64,000 nucleotides of DNA from Streptomyces sp. CB02959 (GTDB taxonomy: Bacteria > Actinomycetota > Actinomycetes > Streptomycetales > Streptomycetaceae), in the NCBI RefSeq assembly GCF_002803155.1, contig NZ_NNBP01000007.1, forward strand, positions 149,535 through 213,534. Direction: 5' to 3'. Of the stretch, positions 51,473 through 59,194 are shown in pieces (the stretch's first letter is position 1; each line of letters starts with the position of its first letter). The translations under genes were made by a program, and so were the position numbers. The notes beneath the pieces were generated by a model that did not search any database, was not told the DNA's origin, and worked only from the letters and a program-made list of their open reading frames with translations.

Positions 51473-51666
51473 GTCCTTGGGGTTACCACCACCGCGGCGG
51501 ACAGCATGTGGGGGCCGACCACCCCCGAGCTGGTCGAGGCACTGCCGGCCGGACACAAGATCATCGACCGCAGCACGGTCAATGCCTGGCACGACGACCG
51601 GGTCCGCGAGGCCATCGAGGCCACCGGCCGGCGGAAGCTGATCTTCGCCGGGGCGTCACTCGAATG
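51473..51666 (+). pseudogene. Isochorismatase-family hydrolase fragment
   Basis: In frame from 51473: LGVTTTAADSMWGPTTPELV, then IDRSTVNAWHDDRVREAIEA and RRKLIFAGASLEC, matching the middle of bacterial isochorismatase-like hydrolases up to the catalytic Cys (SLEC). The N-terminal Asp region and the C-terminal third are missing. Upstream at 51416-51436 the same frame holds a shorter copy of the LGVTTAAD element, as if the segment had been partly duplicated. Confidence 0.7.
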
Positions 51667-51827
51667 TTCGTCCAGGAGATGTGCCCGGCCGCCGCGTCGA
51701 CGGCCACTCCGTCGGGGATCGGGCACCCGGTGACGAGGAACGTCTTGTCGGAGCCGTCGGGGTTCACGCGGAACAGGCGACCGCCACCGCTCGCCTCGCG
51801 CACGAACAGCCTGTCCTGGCGCTCCAT
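51657..51827 (-). pseudogene. YWTD/SMP-30-type beta-propeller fragment
   Basis: The minus strand encodes GGGRLFRVNPDGSDKTFLV, then CPIPDGVAVDAAAGHISWTN, i.e. about one blade of a YWTD-type propeller (normal Tyr-Trp-Thr becomes Ser-Trp-Thr). An ATG at 51825-51827 opens the frame (MERQDRLFV), but both ends of the protein are gone. It overlaps the isochorismatase relic on the other strand. Confidence 0.5.
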
Positions 51828-51844
51828 CCTGATTCGTTCGCAGG

Positions 51845-51925
51845 GCTGCGGCCGCTCTCACGGCCCTTGCCGGAAAGATCCTCAAACTGGAGATCGTCCC
51901 GCCGCCCGAGTCGGAGGGGCGATGA
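51845..51925 (+). pseudogene. Unassigned C-terminal coding relic
   Basis: Reading frame with G/C-ended codons encodes AAAALTALAGKILKLEIVPP and ends at the TGA at 51923-51925. It looks like the tail of an enzyme gene but is too short to name. It adds to the cluster of gene fragments between 50.8 and 52.0 kb. Confidence 0.3.
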
Positions 51926-52055
51926 GGCGACCGGGCGGGCACGGAATCCGGACCCGTGAGCGCGGCCGGTCGACGCCCTGCCCCTGGGAAGAGGTGGGGC
52001 GCACGCGGTGCCCTTTGGCGTCGCGAGTGCCCCTGCATCCGTCTCGCCGCTGCTC

Positions 52056-52640
52056 CTAGGACGTGGCCGTCCGCTGGAGCACGGTGTCGATGATGAGGTC
52101 GATCTCCTGCGGGCTCGGTGGCTCGCCGGTGAGCAGGAAGGTCTGCAGTATCAGGGCGGGGCCGGTGCGAGCCGCCAACGGGTGCGCGGCCTCGTGGCCG
52201 TTCTCGCTGCCGGGCGCGCCCTGGTGCAGGATGGCTTCGATGCGCTGAAGGCGCGGCGCGATGATCTTCTCGGCGAACAGGGTGCGCATGTCCGGCTCGT
52301 GCAGCACGCCGACGATGAACTCGATGCCCGGCACGAGGGTTTTGCCCGCCAGTACATCGCTGAACGCGGTGAGGGAGTCGGCGAGGTTTTCCCGCTGCGA
52401 CCGCTCCGGGTCCGGGTCGGGCAGTGGGGGCAGGGCGTAGCGCAGGGCGTCCAGAACCAGGGGCTGCTTGCCGGGCCATCGCCGGTAGAGCGCGGCCTTG
52501 CCGGTGCCGGCACGCGCGGCGACGCCCTCCATGGTGAGTCGGCCGTAGCCGTTCGCGCTCAGTTCGTCGAGCGTCGCGACGTAGATCGCGTGCTCCAGTT
52601 CCGCCCCTCGGCGGCGGCCGGGTGTCGCACTCTCTGCCAT
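52056..52640 (-). CDS. TetR-family transcriptional regulator
   Basis: 194 residues from the ATG at 52640. The TetR helix-turn-helix is at ~15-60 (EHAIYVATLDELSANGYGRL, TMEGVAARAGTGKAALYRRW). The ligand domain follows (TFSDVLAGK-like helices, FIVGVLHEPDMRTLFAEKI). It is divergent from the methyltransferase gene with 85 bases between starts, and an inverted repeat there is a candidate operator. Likely represses itself and the methyltransferase gene. Confidence 0.9.
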   Translation of the reverse strand: MAESATPGRRRGAELEHAIYVATLDELSANGYGRLTMEGVAARAGTGKAALYRRWPGKQPLVLDALRYALPPLPDPDPERSQRENLADSLTAFSDVLAGKTLVPGIEFIVGVLHEPDMRTLFAEKIIAPRLQRIEAILHQGAPGSENGHEAAHPLAARTGPALILQTFLLTGEPPSPQEIDLIIDTVLQRTATS

Positions 52641-52649
52641 GGGCCCAAC

Positions 52650-52707
52650 AGTAGACGCTGGCGTTCCTTCGTGCCTACACTCCATTTAGGGAACGATCTC
52701 GTCTACT
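52650..52707. promoter_or_regulatory. Inverted repeat in the TetR/methyltransferase intergenic region
   Basis: AGTAGACG (52650-52657) and CGTCTACT (52700-52707) are perfect 8-base inverted arms 42 bases apart in the 85-base divergent region. They may be two half-sites or separate sites for the TetR protein. Confidence 0.4.
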
Positions 52708-52725
52708 AGAAGAGGTGAGAGTTGG

Positions 52726-53481
52726 ATGGCCGATCTGCATCCTGCGCGTGACCAGTCGGGCGGCTGGGAGCCGGCGATGGACTTCGAGGCGGTATACCAG
52801 GGGCGCCAGATCGCCTACGGAGCGGACGACCGCAGGTCGGACCTGATCCCGTGGCGACTGGACGCCCCTCAGCCGTTGGTCGTCGAGTTGGAGGCGGCGG
52901 GTGAAATCGCCGGCCCGGTCCTGGAATGCGGCTGTGGGCTCGGGGACAACGCCTTGTTCCTGGCGGGGCGCGGCCATGAGGTGACAGCCTTCGACGCCGC
53001 ACCATCCGCGATCGAGCGCAGCCGGGCCAAGGCCGCCGCTGCCGGAACCCCGGTGACCTTCACGGTCGCCGACGCGACGGAACTGCGCGGTATCGCTGTC
53101 CCGGGAGGCTTCCGAACGGTCGTCGACAGTGCCATGCTGCACTGCCTGGACGCCGACCAGCGGCGGACGTACCTTGCTGGACTGCGTCGGGTGTGCGCAC
53201 CCGGCGCGAAACTGCATGTCCTGTGCTTCCGCGGCGAGTTGGCCGCTCGCCTGGTGATGCCGGCCGACATGGACGAACGCAGCCTGCGCGAGGCCTTCCC
53301 TGACGAATGGACGATTCGGCGCATGGCGCCGCGCCACTACACCACCGGCCTGACCCGGCAGGAATGGCAGAAGCTGACGCCCGCGGTGCCAGGCGTCCCG
53401 GAGTCGGACGACACGGTGACCGTCGACCAACACGGCAGAGTTCTGCTGCCGTTCTGGCAGATCACCGCTGAACTGGCCTGA
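52726..53481 (+). CDS. Class I SAM-dependent methyltransferase
   Basis: 251 residues; ATG at 52726 after AGAGGTGAGAG. The SAM-binding motif I is VLECGCGLGDNALFLAGRGH (~65-85), with VTAFDAAPSAIERSRAKA (motif II acidic residue) and FRTVVDSAMLHCLD (motif IV). Related proteins methylate small molecules such as thiols, selenium compounds or drugs (thiopurine methyltransferase-like). Control by the neighbouring TetR protein suggests induction by a small compound. Confidence 0.88.
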   Translation: MADLHPARDQSGGWEPAMDFEAVYQGRQIAYGADDRRSDLIPWRLDAPQPLVVELEAAGEIAGPVLECGCGLGDNALFLAGRGHEVTAFDAAPSAIERSRAKAAAAGTPVTFTVADATELRGIAVPGGFRTVVDSAMLHCLDADQRRTYLAGLRRVCAPGAKLHVLCFRGELAARLVMPADMDERSLREAFPDEWTIRRMAPRHYTTGLTRQEWQKLTPAVPGVPESDDTVTVDQHGRVLLPFWQITAELA

Positions 53482-53678
53482 CTGGCTGGAGTCGAGCGGC
53501 GGGCCTTTCCCGGTATTCCGGGGGAAGCCACCGTGATTTCGGTACGCGAACGTGTCGTGCAGCTCGTGATGGCCGACGCACCACTGATGCACCAGGCGGT
53601 CTCGGTTGACGAGGAAGCCGCCTGGTGTCCTCGTGCCTGGCTCTGCGGCCTACGACATCAGGCGGGCCGACGTCGTTC

Positions 53679-54431
53679 TCAGACTGCGCTGCGCCCGCCA
53701 TCGACGGGCAGTACCGCGCCGTGGACGAAACTCGCGGCGTCGCTGGCAAGGTAGGCGATCGCTTCGGCGATCTCCTGCGGTGCAGCCGGGCGGCCTGCCG
53801 GGGCCTGGGCTGCCAGAGCGTCGAGTTCCTCGCCCATGCCGGCGGTGCCCTCCGTCCGCACGGGGCCGGGCCGGACGGCGTTGACCCGTACCCCGCGCGG
53901 GCCGTACTCGGCGGCCCATGCCCTGGTCAGCAGTTCCACGGCCGCTTTGCTCGACCCGTACAGCGCCATCCCCGCGATACCGGTCTCGGCGGCGATCGTG
54001 CTGAGGTTGACGATCGCGCCGCTGCCTCGCTCGGCCATGGCAGGGGCGAGCGCCGCGACCAGATGGAACGGAGCCTTGACGTTCAGGGCGTAGACGGCGT
54101 CGATGTCGTGCTCCTGCGCCTGTTCGGTGGGGCCGAACGGGTAACTGCCCGCGTTGTTGACCAGGATGTCGACCCGGCCCCCGCCCAGGGCTGCGGCCTT
54201 CCGCGCCAGCTGCCGCACTGACTCTGTCCCGTGGAGGTCCGCGGGGGCGAACCCGGCCTTGCCGCCGCGGTCCTGGATGGCGCCGACCACGGCCTCGCCG
54301 CGGGCGTGGTCCCGGCCCGCAACCACCACCTGCGCACCACGCTCGGCGAGCAGTGCTGCCGTCGCGGCGCCGATGCCGCTGGTCGCTCCGGTCACCAGGG
54401 CCACGCGCCCGGCCAGATCAAAAGAACCCAT
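53679..54431 (-). CDS. SDR-family NAD(P)-dependent oxidoreductase
   Basis: 250 residues, classical SDR: VALVTGATSGIGAATAALLA (cofactor), APADLHG, VDILVNNAGSYPFG, NLSTIAAETG (catalytic Ser) and MALYGSSKAAVELLT (YxxxK), ending SFVHGAVLPVDGG. A glucose-dehydrogenase- or ketoreductase-like enzyme of unknown substrate. It converges with the methyltransferase gene, 197 bases apart; no terminator of note between them. Confidence 0.9.
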   Translation of the reverse strand: MGSFDLAGRVALVTGATSGIGAATAALLAERGAQVVVAGRDHARGEAVVGAIQDRGGKAGFAPADLHGTESVRQLARKAAALGGGRVDILVNNAGSYPFGPTEQAQEHDIDAVYALNVKAPFHLVAALAPAMAERGSGAIVNLSTIAAETGIAGMALYGSSKAAVELLTRAWAAEYGPRGVRVNAVRPGPVRTEGTAGMGEELDALAAQAPAGRPAAPQEIAEAIAYLASDAASFVHGAVLPVDGGRSAV

Positions 54432-54766
54432 GAGTCGTCCTTCGTGTCGGAGGGGAGAGAGCCGCGGAACGCGGCTGTGCCGTGGCCGCTTCTCCCGCAC
54501 CCCGTTCGTGAGCCGACAGCATCGAAAAGCGAAGTTCCGTGTGGTGGATTCCGTTCCGTCTTCGTCGTACGTGATGCCGGGAGCCGCGGTCGGTTCGAGG
54601 ATTGTTGCGCGACCGGCGGGCTTCGCGGCCTCCGCCGCGCGGGGGGCCGCGCGGAAGGGTGGGCGGATGTGACTGCCGCACACACCCCACTGTCCGTGCC
54701 CGCTGTGCGCCGGGTTCGTCAGGAGAACGAAGGCCCCTCGGTCCGTTTCCGTGATGTGCCAGGTTG
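54432..54766 (-). other. Intergenic region upstream of the SDR gene
   Basis: 335 bases between the end of the ABC permease gene and the start of the SDR gene, both minus strand. The part next to the SDR start (54490-54580) is less GC-rich and should hold its promoter. No inverted repeat or gene fragment was recognised. Confidence 0.4.
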
Positions 54767-55963
54767 TCAGGCCGCGTGGAGCGCGACCGTGGGGTCGAGA
54801 CGGGAAGCCCGGATCGCCGGGTACAGACCGGCCAGGACACCGATGCCGAGCGTTGCGCCCAGGCCGCCGCCGAGCGACCAGAGCGGCACGACGACGGCCC
54901 AGCCCTGCGCCGTGGCGAAGGCGAACGTGGCCGCCGCGCCGAGCGCCGCCCCCGCCACCCCACCCAGTGCCGACAGCAGCAGCGACTCGGTGAGGAACTG
55001 GAGCCGGATCGCGCCCCTGGTGGCACCGATCGCCCGACGCAGACCGATCTCCTGGCGGCGCTCCAGTACCGAGATGACCATGGTGTTGGCGACACCGACG
55101 CCGCCCACCAGGAGGGCGACCGCGCCGAGGCCGAGCATCAGGCCGGTGAGTCCCTTGTCGGCGGCGACCTTCGCCGCCAGTGCGTCGGAGGGCCGGGACA
55201 CCTTCACGGAACCCTCGTTACCGGGCATCACCGTCCGCGCCAGCACCGCCCGGACATCGTCGACCGAGGCGTCCGGAGACCTCTCGAAGACGGTCGTGGG
55301 GTGGCCGTCGAATCCCAGGTACTTCTCGGCGGCCGGGAAACCGACCAGGGCCACGCGGTCGAGGTTGGGGACGAGCTCGACGGGGCTGAGGATGCCGACG
55401 ACCACGACGTACCGGTTGTTCATCATGATCTTCTCGCCGGGCTCGGTGATGCCCATCCGCTCGGCCGCGACGGCGCCGAGGACGGTGACCGGGAGCCGCT
55501 CGCCGGCACCGTCCAGCCAACGGCCCTTGGCGATCCTGGCGTTCAGCGCGTTCAGCAGGTCCGCTCGGGCTGCCTGTGCGGTGACTCCGGCCGGCTGCTC
55601 CTCGGGAACCACGTCGCTGCGGCGGATCCGGGCGTCCACCTGTGCGGTGGCCGTGGCCTGTTGCACCGGGCCGATGCGCTCGACCATGGCCACCGCGTTC
55701 TTCGGCAGCTTCACATCCTGGCCCAGGGCGTCCTTGCCGGCCTCGGCGGTGAGCAGATTCGTCCCGAGGCGGTCGAGTTGGGACATCAGGTCGGCCCGGC
55801 TGGAGGTGGAGAGGCCGACGACCGCGACCATGGTGGCGATGCCGATCGCGATGCCGAGGGCGGAGAGCACCACACGGGCACGGCGGGCGCGCAGCCCGAC
55901 GGCGCCGACCCGCAGGACGTCGGCCGCGGCGAGGCGGGCGGGTTTCAGCGCGGGGCCGGTCAT
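54767..55963 (-). CDS. ABC transporter permease (MacB-like)
   Basis: 398 residues. An N-terminal helix (~29-50, VVLSALGIAIGIATMVAVVG), a large extracytoplasmic MacB_PCD domain (~50-270), then three helices at the C-terminus around GLGAVALLVGGVGVANTMV, LQFLTESLLLSALGGVAGAA and GIGVLAGLYPAIRASRLDP. The VLERRQEIGLRRAIGATRG coupling helix and ending SRLDPTVAL are typical of MacB/FtsX-type permeases, which use a mechanotransmission mechanism rather than classical transport. Last gene of the lipoprotein-adaptor-ATPase-permease operon. Confidence 0.9.
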   Translation of the reverse strand: MTGPALKPARLAAADVLRVGAVGLRARRARVVLSALGIAIGIATMVAVVGLSTSSRADLMSQLDRLGTNLLTAEAGKDALGQDVKLPKNAVAMVERIGPVQQATATAQVDARIRRSDVVPEEQPAGVTAQAARADLLNALNARIAKGRWLDGAGERLPVTVLGAVAAERMGITEPGEKIMMNNRYVVVVGILSPVELVPNLDRVALVGFPAAEKYLGFDGHPTTVFERSPDASVDDVRAVLARTVMPGNEGSVKVSRPSDALAAKVAADKGLTGLMLGLGAVALLVGGVGVANTMVISVLERRQEIGLRRAIGATRGAIRLQFLTESLLLSALGGVAGAALGAAATFAFATAQGWAVVVPLWSLGGGLGATLGIGVLAGLYPAIRASRLDPTVALHAA

Positions 55964-56646
55964 GAGGCCGCCTCGTCGGAACCGGAGTCGGAGACCACGG
56001 CCCCGTCCCTGAACCGGATGCGGCGTGGCAGGGAGGCGGCGATCTCTTGGTCATGGGTGATCACGCAGATCGTGGTGCCCATCGCATGGAGTTCGTGGAC
56101 GAGTTGCATCACGATCTCGCCGGACGCGGTGTCCAGTGCGCCCGTCGGTTCGTCGGCGAGCAGCAGGTCCGGTTCGCCGACCAGGGCGCGGGCGATGGCG
56201 ACGCGTTGCTTCTCACCGCCGGAGAGCTCGCTGGGCCGGTGCGAGAGCCGGTGACCGAGGCGGACCCGCTCCAGCGCGGCACGGGCCCGTGACCGCCGCT
56301 CCTTCAGCGGCACGCCCGCGTAGAGCAGACCGTCCGCGACGTTGTCGACCGCGTCCCGGCCGGGGGACAGGTGGAAGTGCTGGAAGACGAAGCCGATGTG
56401 CCGAGCCCGCAGCGCGGACAGCCGGTTGTCGCTGAGCGCACCCACGTCGTGGCCGGCCACCCGGACCGTGCCCGACGTGGGCCGGTCGAGGGTGCCGATC
56501 AGATTGAGCAACGTGGACTTGCCCGACCCGGACGGGCCGACGATCGCGACGAGTTCGCCGCGGCCGACGCGCAGGTCCACGTTGCGCAGAGCGTGCACAC
56601 CGCCGGGGTAGGACTTGCCGGCGGCCCGCAGTTCGATGACGGTCAT
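55960..56646 (-). CDS. ABC transporter ATP-binding protein (MacB/LolD-like)
   Basis: 228 residues. Walker A GPSGSGKSTLLNLIG, Q-loop GFVFQHFHLSP, signature LSGGEKQRVAIARAL, Walker B LLLADEPTGALD and H-loop CVITHD are all intact. The protein fits the MacB/LolD/FtsE group. It overlaps the permease gene by 4 bases and is preceded by the adaptor gene, also overlapping by 4, so the three subunits are made together. Confidence 0.93.
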   Translation of the reverse strand: MTVIELRAAGKSYPGGVHALRNVDLRVGRGELVAIVGPSGSGKSTLLNLIGTLDRPTSGTVRVAGHDVGALSDNRLSALRARHIGFVFQHFHLSPGRDAVDNVADGLLYAGVPLKERRSRARAALERVRLGHRLSHRPSELSGGEKQRVAIARALVGEPDLLLADEPTGALDTASGEIVMQLVHELHAMGTTICVITHDQEIAASLPRRIRFRDGAVVSDSGSDEAAS

Positions 56647-57722
56647 TGCTTGGCCACTCCGACCTTCATGCCTGCGGAGATGCCGCCGCCGCTGACCTCG
56701 ATACGCCCGTCGGCGGTCATGCCGGTGGTGACCCGGACCATTCTGGTGGTACGGCCCTGGACGATCTGGAGGCCGTAGCCGCCGTTCTCGCCGCGCAGGG
56801 CGACGACCGCTTCGACGGGCACGGCCAGCACGTTGCGGCGACTCTCGCTGACGAACTTGACGCTGGTGGTGGCCTTGGAGTCCTCTGCGGCAAGGGTGGA
56901 CCGGGGGCCGTCCAAGGTGACCTCGACCGTGATGCCTTCCTGGCTCGGCCCGGCGGACCCCTCCGGCGCCTCGGGCCTGACGGTTCCCGCCACCTTGCCG
57001 CCGACGGTCTTGCCGCTGGGCAGGGTGACCTCGACCTTGGTGCCCCGGGAGGTCAGGGCCGCGTCGTTCTGGTCGAGTCGGGCCCGCACGACCGGTGTGG
57101 TCGAGGCGACGGTCAGCACGGTCTTCTCCGGGCCGACCTGGTCGGCGAGTGCGGCGTCGGCCGCCACCACCCGCACCGCGCGGGGCTGGAAGACGACGTC
57201 TCCCCTGCCGACCTTGCCGTCCGCGCTCTCGATGCCGACCGACTTCTGCCAGCTCTTGACCGCGGCTTCGGTGCCCTTGTCGTAGCGGGTGTCGACGTAG
57301 AGGCTCGCGCCGAATCCAAGGTCGCGGAGGTTGCGCTCCAACTGGAGGACGTCGGGCCCCCGGTCGCCGACCTTCATCGCCCGGAACATCGGCGTCGGCC
57401 CGTACATCAGGATCACCGGCCGCGCGTCCCGCTCGTACAGCCGCTGCCCGGCCGTGACCGTCCTGCCCTCCTGGGCGGCCTTGGTGACCGTCCCCGCGAC
57501 CGGAGACTTGACGGTGCGACGCTGTGCGTAGTCGAGGTGCCCGTCGACGGTCTTGCTCTGCACGAGGTCGGTGCGGGTGATCTCGGCCGTGGCGGGCGGA
57601 AGGTCGCCCTGCTTCTCGGCCCGGGTGTCCTGGTTGCCGCCCCCGATGGCAAGGGCTCCGGCTCCGAGCGCGGCAACTGCGGTCACCGCACCAGCCGCGA
57701 CCAGTGCTTTGCGTCGGGTCAC
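56643..57722 (-). CDS. Efflux adaptor (membrane-fusion-like) with peptidoglycan-binding domain
   Basis: 359 residues from a GTG at 57722 overlapping the upstream stop. A membrane helix at ~5-27 (RKALVAAGAVTAVAALGAGA) anchors it. VKSPVAGTVTKAAQEGRTVT is a lipoyl-like half-hairpin; GDRGPDVLQLERNLRDLGF is a PG_binding_1 repeat; then barrel strands (VVRARLDQNDAALTSRGTKV, NVLAVPVEAVVALRGENGGY). MacA-like adaptors with a peptidoglycan-binding insert are an actinobacterial variation: they may link the MacB-like permease to the cell wall instead of an outer-membrane channel. Confidence 0.82.
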   Translation of the reverse strand: MTRRKALVAAGAVTAVAALGAGALAIGGGNQDTRAEKQGDLPPATAEITRTDLVQSKTVDGHLDYAQRRTVKSPVAGTVTKAAQEGRTVTAGQRLYERDARPVILMYGPTPMFRAMKVGDRGPDVLQLERNLRDLGFGASLYVDTRYDKGTEAAVKSWQKSVGIESADGKVGRGDVVFQPRAVRVVAADAALADQVGPEKTVLTVASTTPVVRARLDQNDAALTSRGTKVEVTLPSGKTVGGKVAGTVRPEAPEGSAGPSQEGITVEVTLDGPRSTLAAEDSKATTSVKFVSESRRNVLAVPVEAVVALRGENGGYGLQIVQGRTTRMVRVTTGMTADGRIEVSGGGISAGMKVGVAKQ

Positions 57723-58363
57723 TGCATGCCGTCCAGACCGTCGAGCAACTTGTCCTTGCACGCCTGGCGGGCCTGCTTGTATGCGGGGGAGCCGGGGTCG
57801 AGCTGCGGCGCCGCCGGGTTGGGATCACCGCCGGGCATCACGTTGCCGCCCGACAGCGTGGGGTTGGTGAATTTCGAGACGCCGTGCTTGCGCATGCACG
57901 TGGCGTGCGCCAGCATCGACTCGTACTCCTTCTGCACATCGCGCTTCGGCTCCAGCTCCATGGCAGCGGACATTTCCTTGAAGCACACGGCGTTCTTGCC
58001 GCCCTTGGACACCTCCTCGTTCCCGGGCTTGTGGGCGATTTCTTCGATCTTCGTCCAGTCGAGATAGCCGCTCAGCTTCGGGTCGGGAAATTCTGTGATG
58101 CCGGCCTTCCCCCGCATGCACTGCACGTACTTCATCTGCGCGTCGTAGAAAGCGCCCTTGTCGCCCGAGCCGCCCTGCTTGCCGGAACTCCCGGTGCTCT
58201 TGCCGTCGTCGGCGGTGTCCCCGGGAACGGAGGCGATGTCCTTGCCCGTGTCGAGGGCGTCGCGCCCGCTGCCGCAGGCGGCTGAGAGGACCAGTACGGG
58301 AAGCGCGACGAGTGCCGCCAGACGAAGACGGCCCGCGGCGCGGGATGGGGTTCGTATGTCCAT
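57719..58363 (-). CDS. Lipoprotein preceding the MacAB-like transporter
   Basis: 214 residues from the ATG at 58363. Signal RLAALVALPVLVLSAAC with lipobox LSAAC. After a Gly/Ser/Lys linker the mature part is predicted helical with paired Cys (YVQCMRGKAGI, VCFKEMSAAMELE, HATCMRKHGV, ARQACKDKL). The repeated YxxCMRxxG motif suggests two related halves. No function known. First gene of the ABC operon and divergent from the response regulator gene, 134 bases apart. Confidence 0.8.
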   Translation of the reverse strand: MDIRTPSRAAGRLRLAALVALPVLVLSAACGSGRDALDTGKDIASVPGDTADDGKSTGSSGKQGGSGDKGAFYDAQMKYVQCMRGKAGITEFPDPKLSGYLDWTKIEEIAHKPGNEEVSKGGKNAVCFKEMSAAMELEPKRDVQKEYESMLAHATCMRKHGVSKFTNPTLSGGNVMPGGDPNPAAPQLDPGSPAYKQARQACKDKLLDGLDGMQ

Positions 58364-58497
58364 GCCGTCAACGCTCAGCCCCTCACATGATGGGCGGTGG
58401 ATGCCCGGATGATGGGGACGTAACAATCGGTCGCGCTGTGCGATTCTCCTGGCCCACCCGGTCTGACATGGGCAAACGCTCCCGCATAATCAGGACC

Positions 58498-59187
58498 ATG
58501 CCGCATGTGCTGCTCATCGAGGACGACACCTCCGTGCGCGACGGGATGGAACTCGTACTGCGCCGACACGACTACGACGTATCCGTGGCCGGCGCCGGAG
58601 AGGAGGCTCTACCCATGCTGGACGGCCTTCCGGGCAAGCCCGTCGAGCTCGTGGTCCTCGACCTGATGCTGCCCGGTATGGACGGCTTCGAAGTCTGCCG
58701 CGCCATCCGGGCCCGCAGCACCATCCCGGTGATCATGCTCACGGCACGTGGCGACGACCAGGACATCGTCACCGGCCTCGAAGCGGGCGCCGACGACTAT
58801 GTGGTCAAACCGGCCACGGCCCGCGTACTTGAGGCTCGTATCCGGGCGGCACTGCGCCGGGCCGAGCCGGCGCCCGGCTCCGCGCCGGGAGAGCAGCACG
58901 CCGGGCTGGTCGTCGACCGGGCCGGCCTGACCGTGACCAAGCTGGGTACGCCCGTCCCGCTGCCGCCGATGGAGCTGCGGCTGCTGCTGGAGCTGTCGGC
59001 CGCTCCGGGCCGGGTGTTCAGCCGGGAGCAACTGCTGGCGTCGGTCTGGGATCTCGACTATCTGGGCGACTCGCGGCTCGTGGACGCCGCCGTGCGCAGG
59101 CTGCGCACCAAGATCGAGGACCTTCCCGGCAAGCCCCGGTACATCCAGACCGTCCGGGGCTTCGGCTACCGCTTCGGCCCCCTGTGA
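58498..59187 (+). CDS. OmpR-family response regulator (CseB-like)
   Basis: 229 residues, ATG at 58498. Receiver: VLLIEDDTSVRDGM, phospho-acceptor in VVLDLMLPGMDGFEV, MLTARGDDQDIVTGLEAGAD, Lys in YVVKP. The OmpR/PhoB winged helix follows (MELRLLLELSAAPGRVF, RLVDAAVRRLRTKIED, TVRGFGYRF). The receiver is close to CseB of the Streptomyces cell-envelope stress pathway. It likely controls the divergent lipoprotein/ABC operon together with its own genes. Confidence 0.9.
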   Translation: MPHVLLIEDDTSVRDGMELVLRRHDYDVSVAGAGEEALPMLDGLPGKPVELVVLDLMLPGMDGFEVCRAIRARSTIPVIMLTARGDDQDIVTGLEAGADDYVVKPATARVLEARIRAALRRAEPAPGSAPGEQHAGLVVDRAGLTVTKLGTPVPLPPMELRLLLELSAAPGRVFSREQLLASVWDLDYLGDSRLVDAAVRRLRTKIEDLPGKPRYIQTVRGFGYRFGPL

Positions 59188-59194
59188 GCGACTG

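Noticed and set aside
50680..52479. A 599-codon minus-strand frame before the EPS operon
   Set aside because: Off-frame to the TetR gene at its right end and full of low-complexity Arg/Pro/Ala; no motif.
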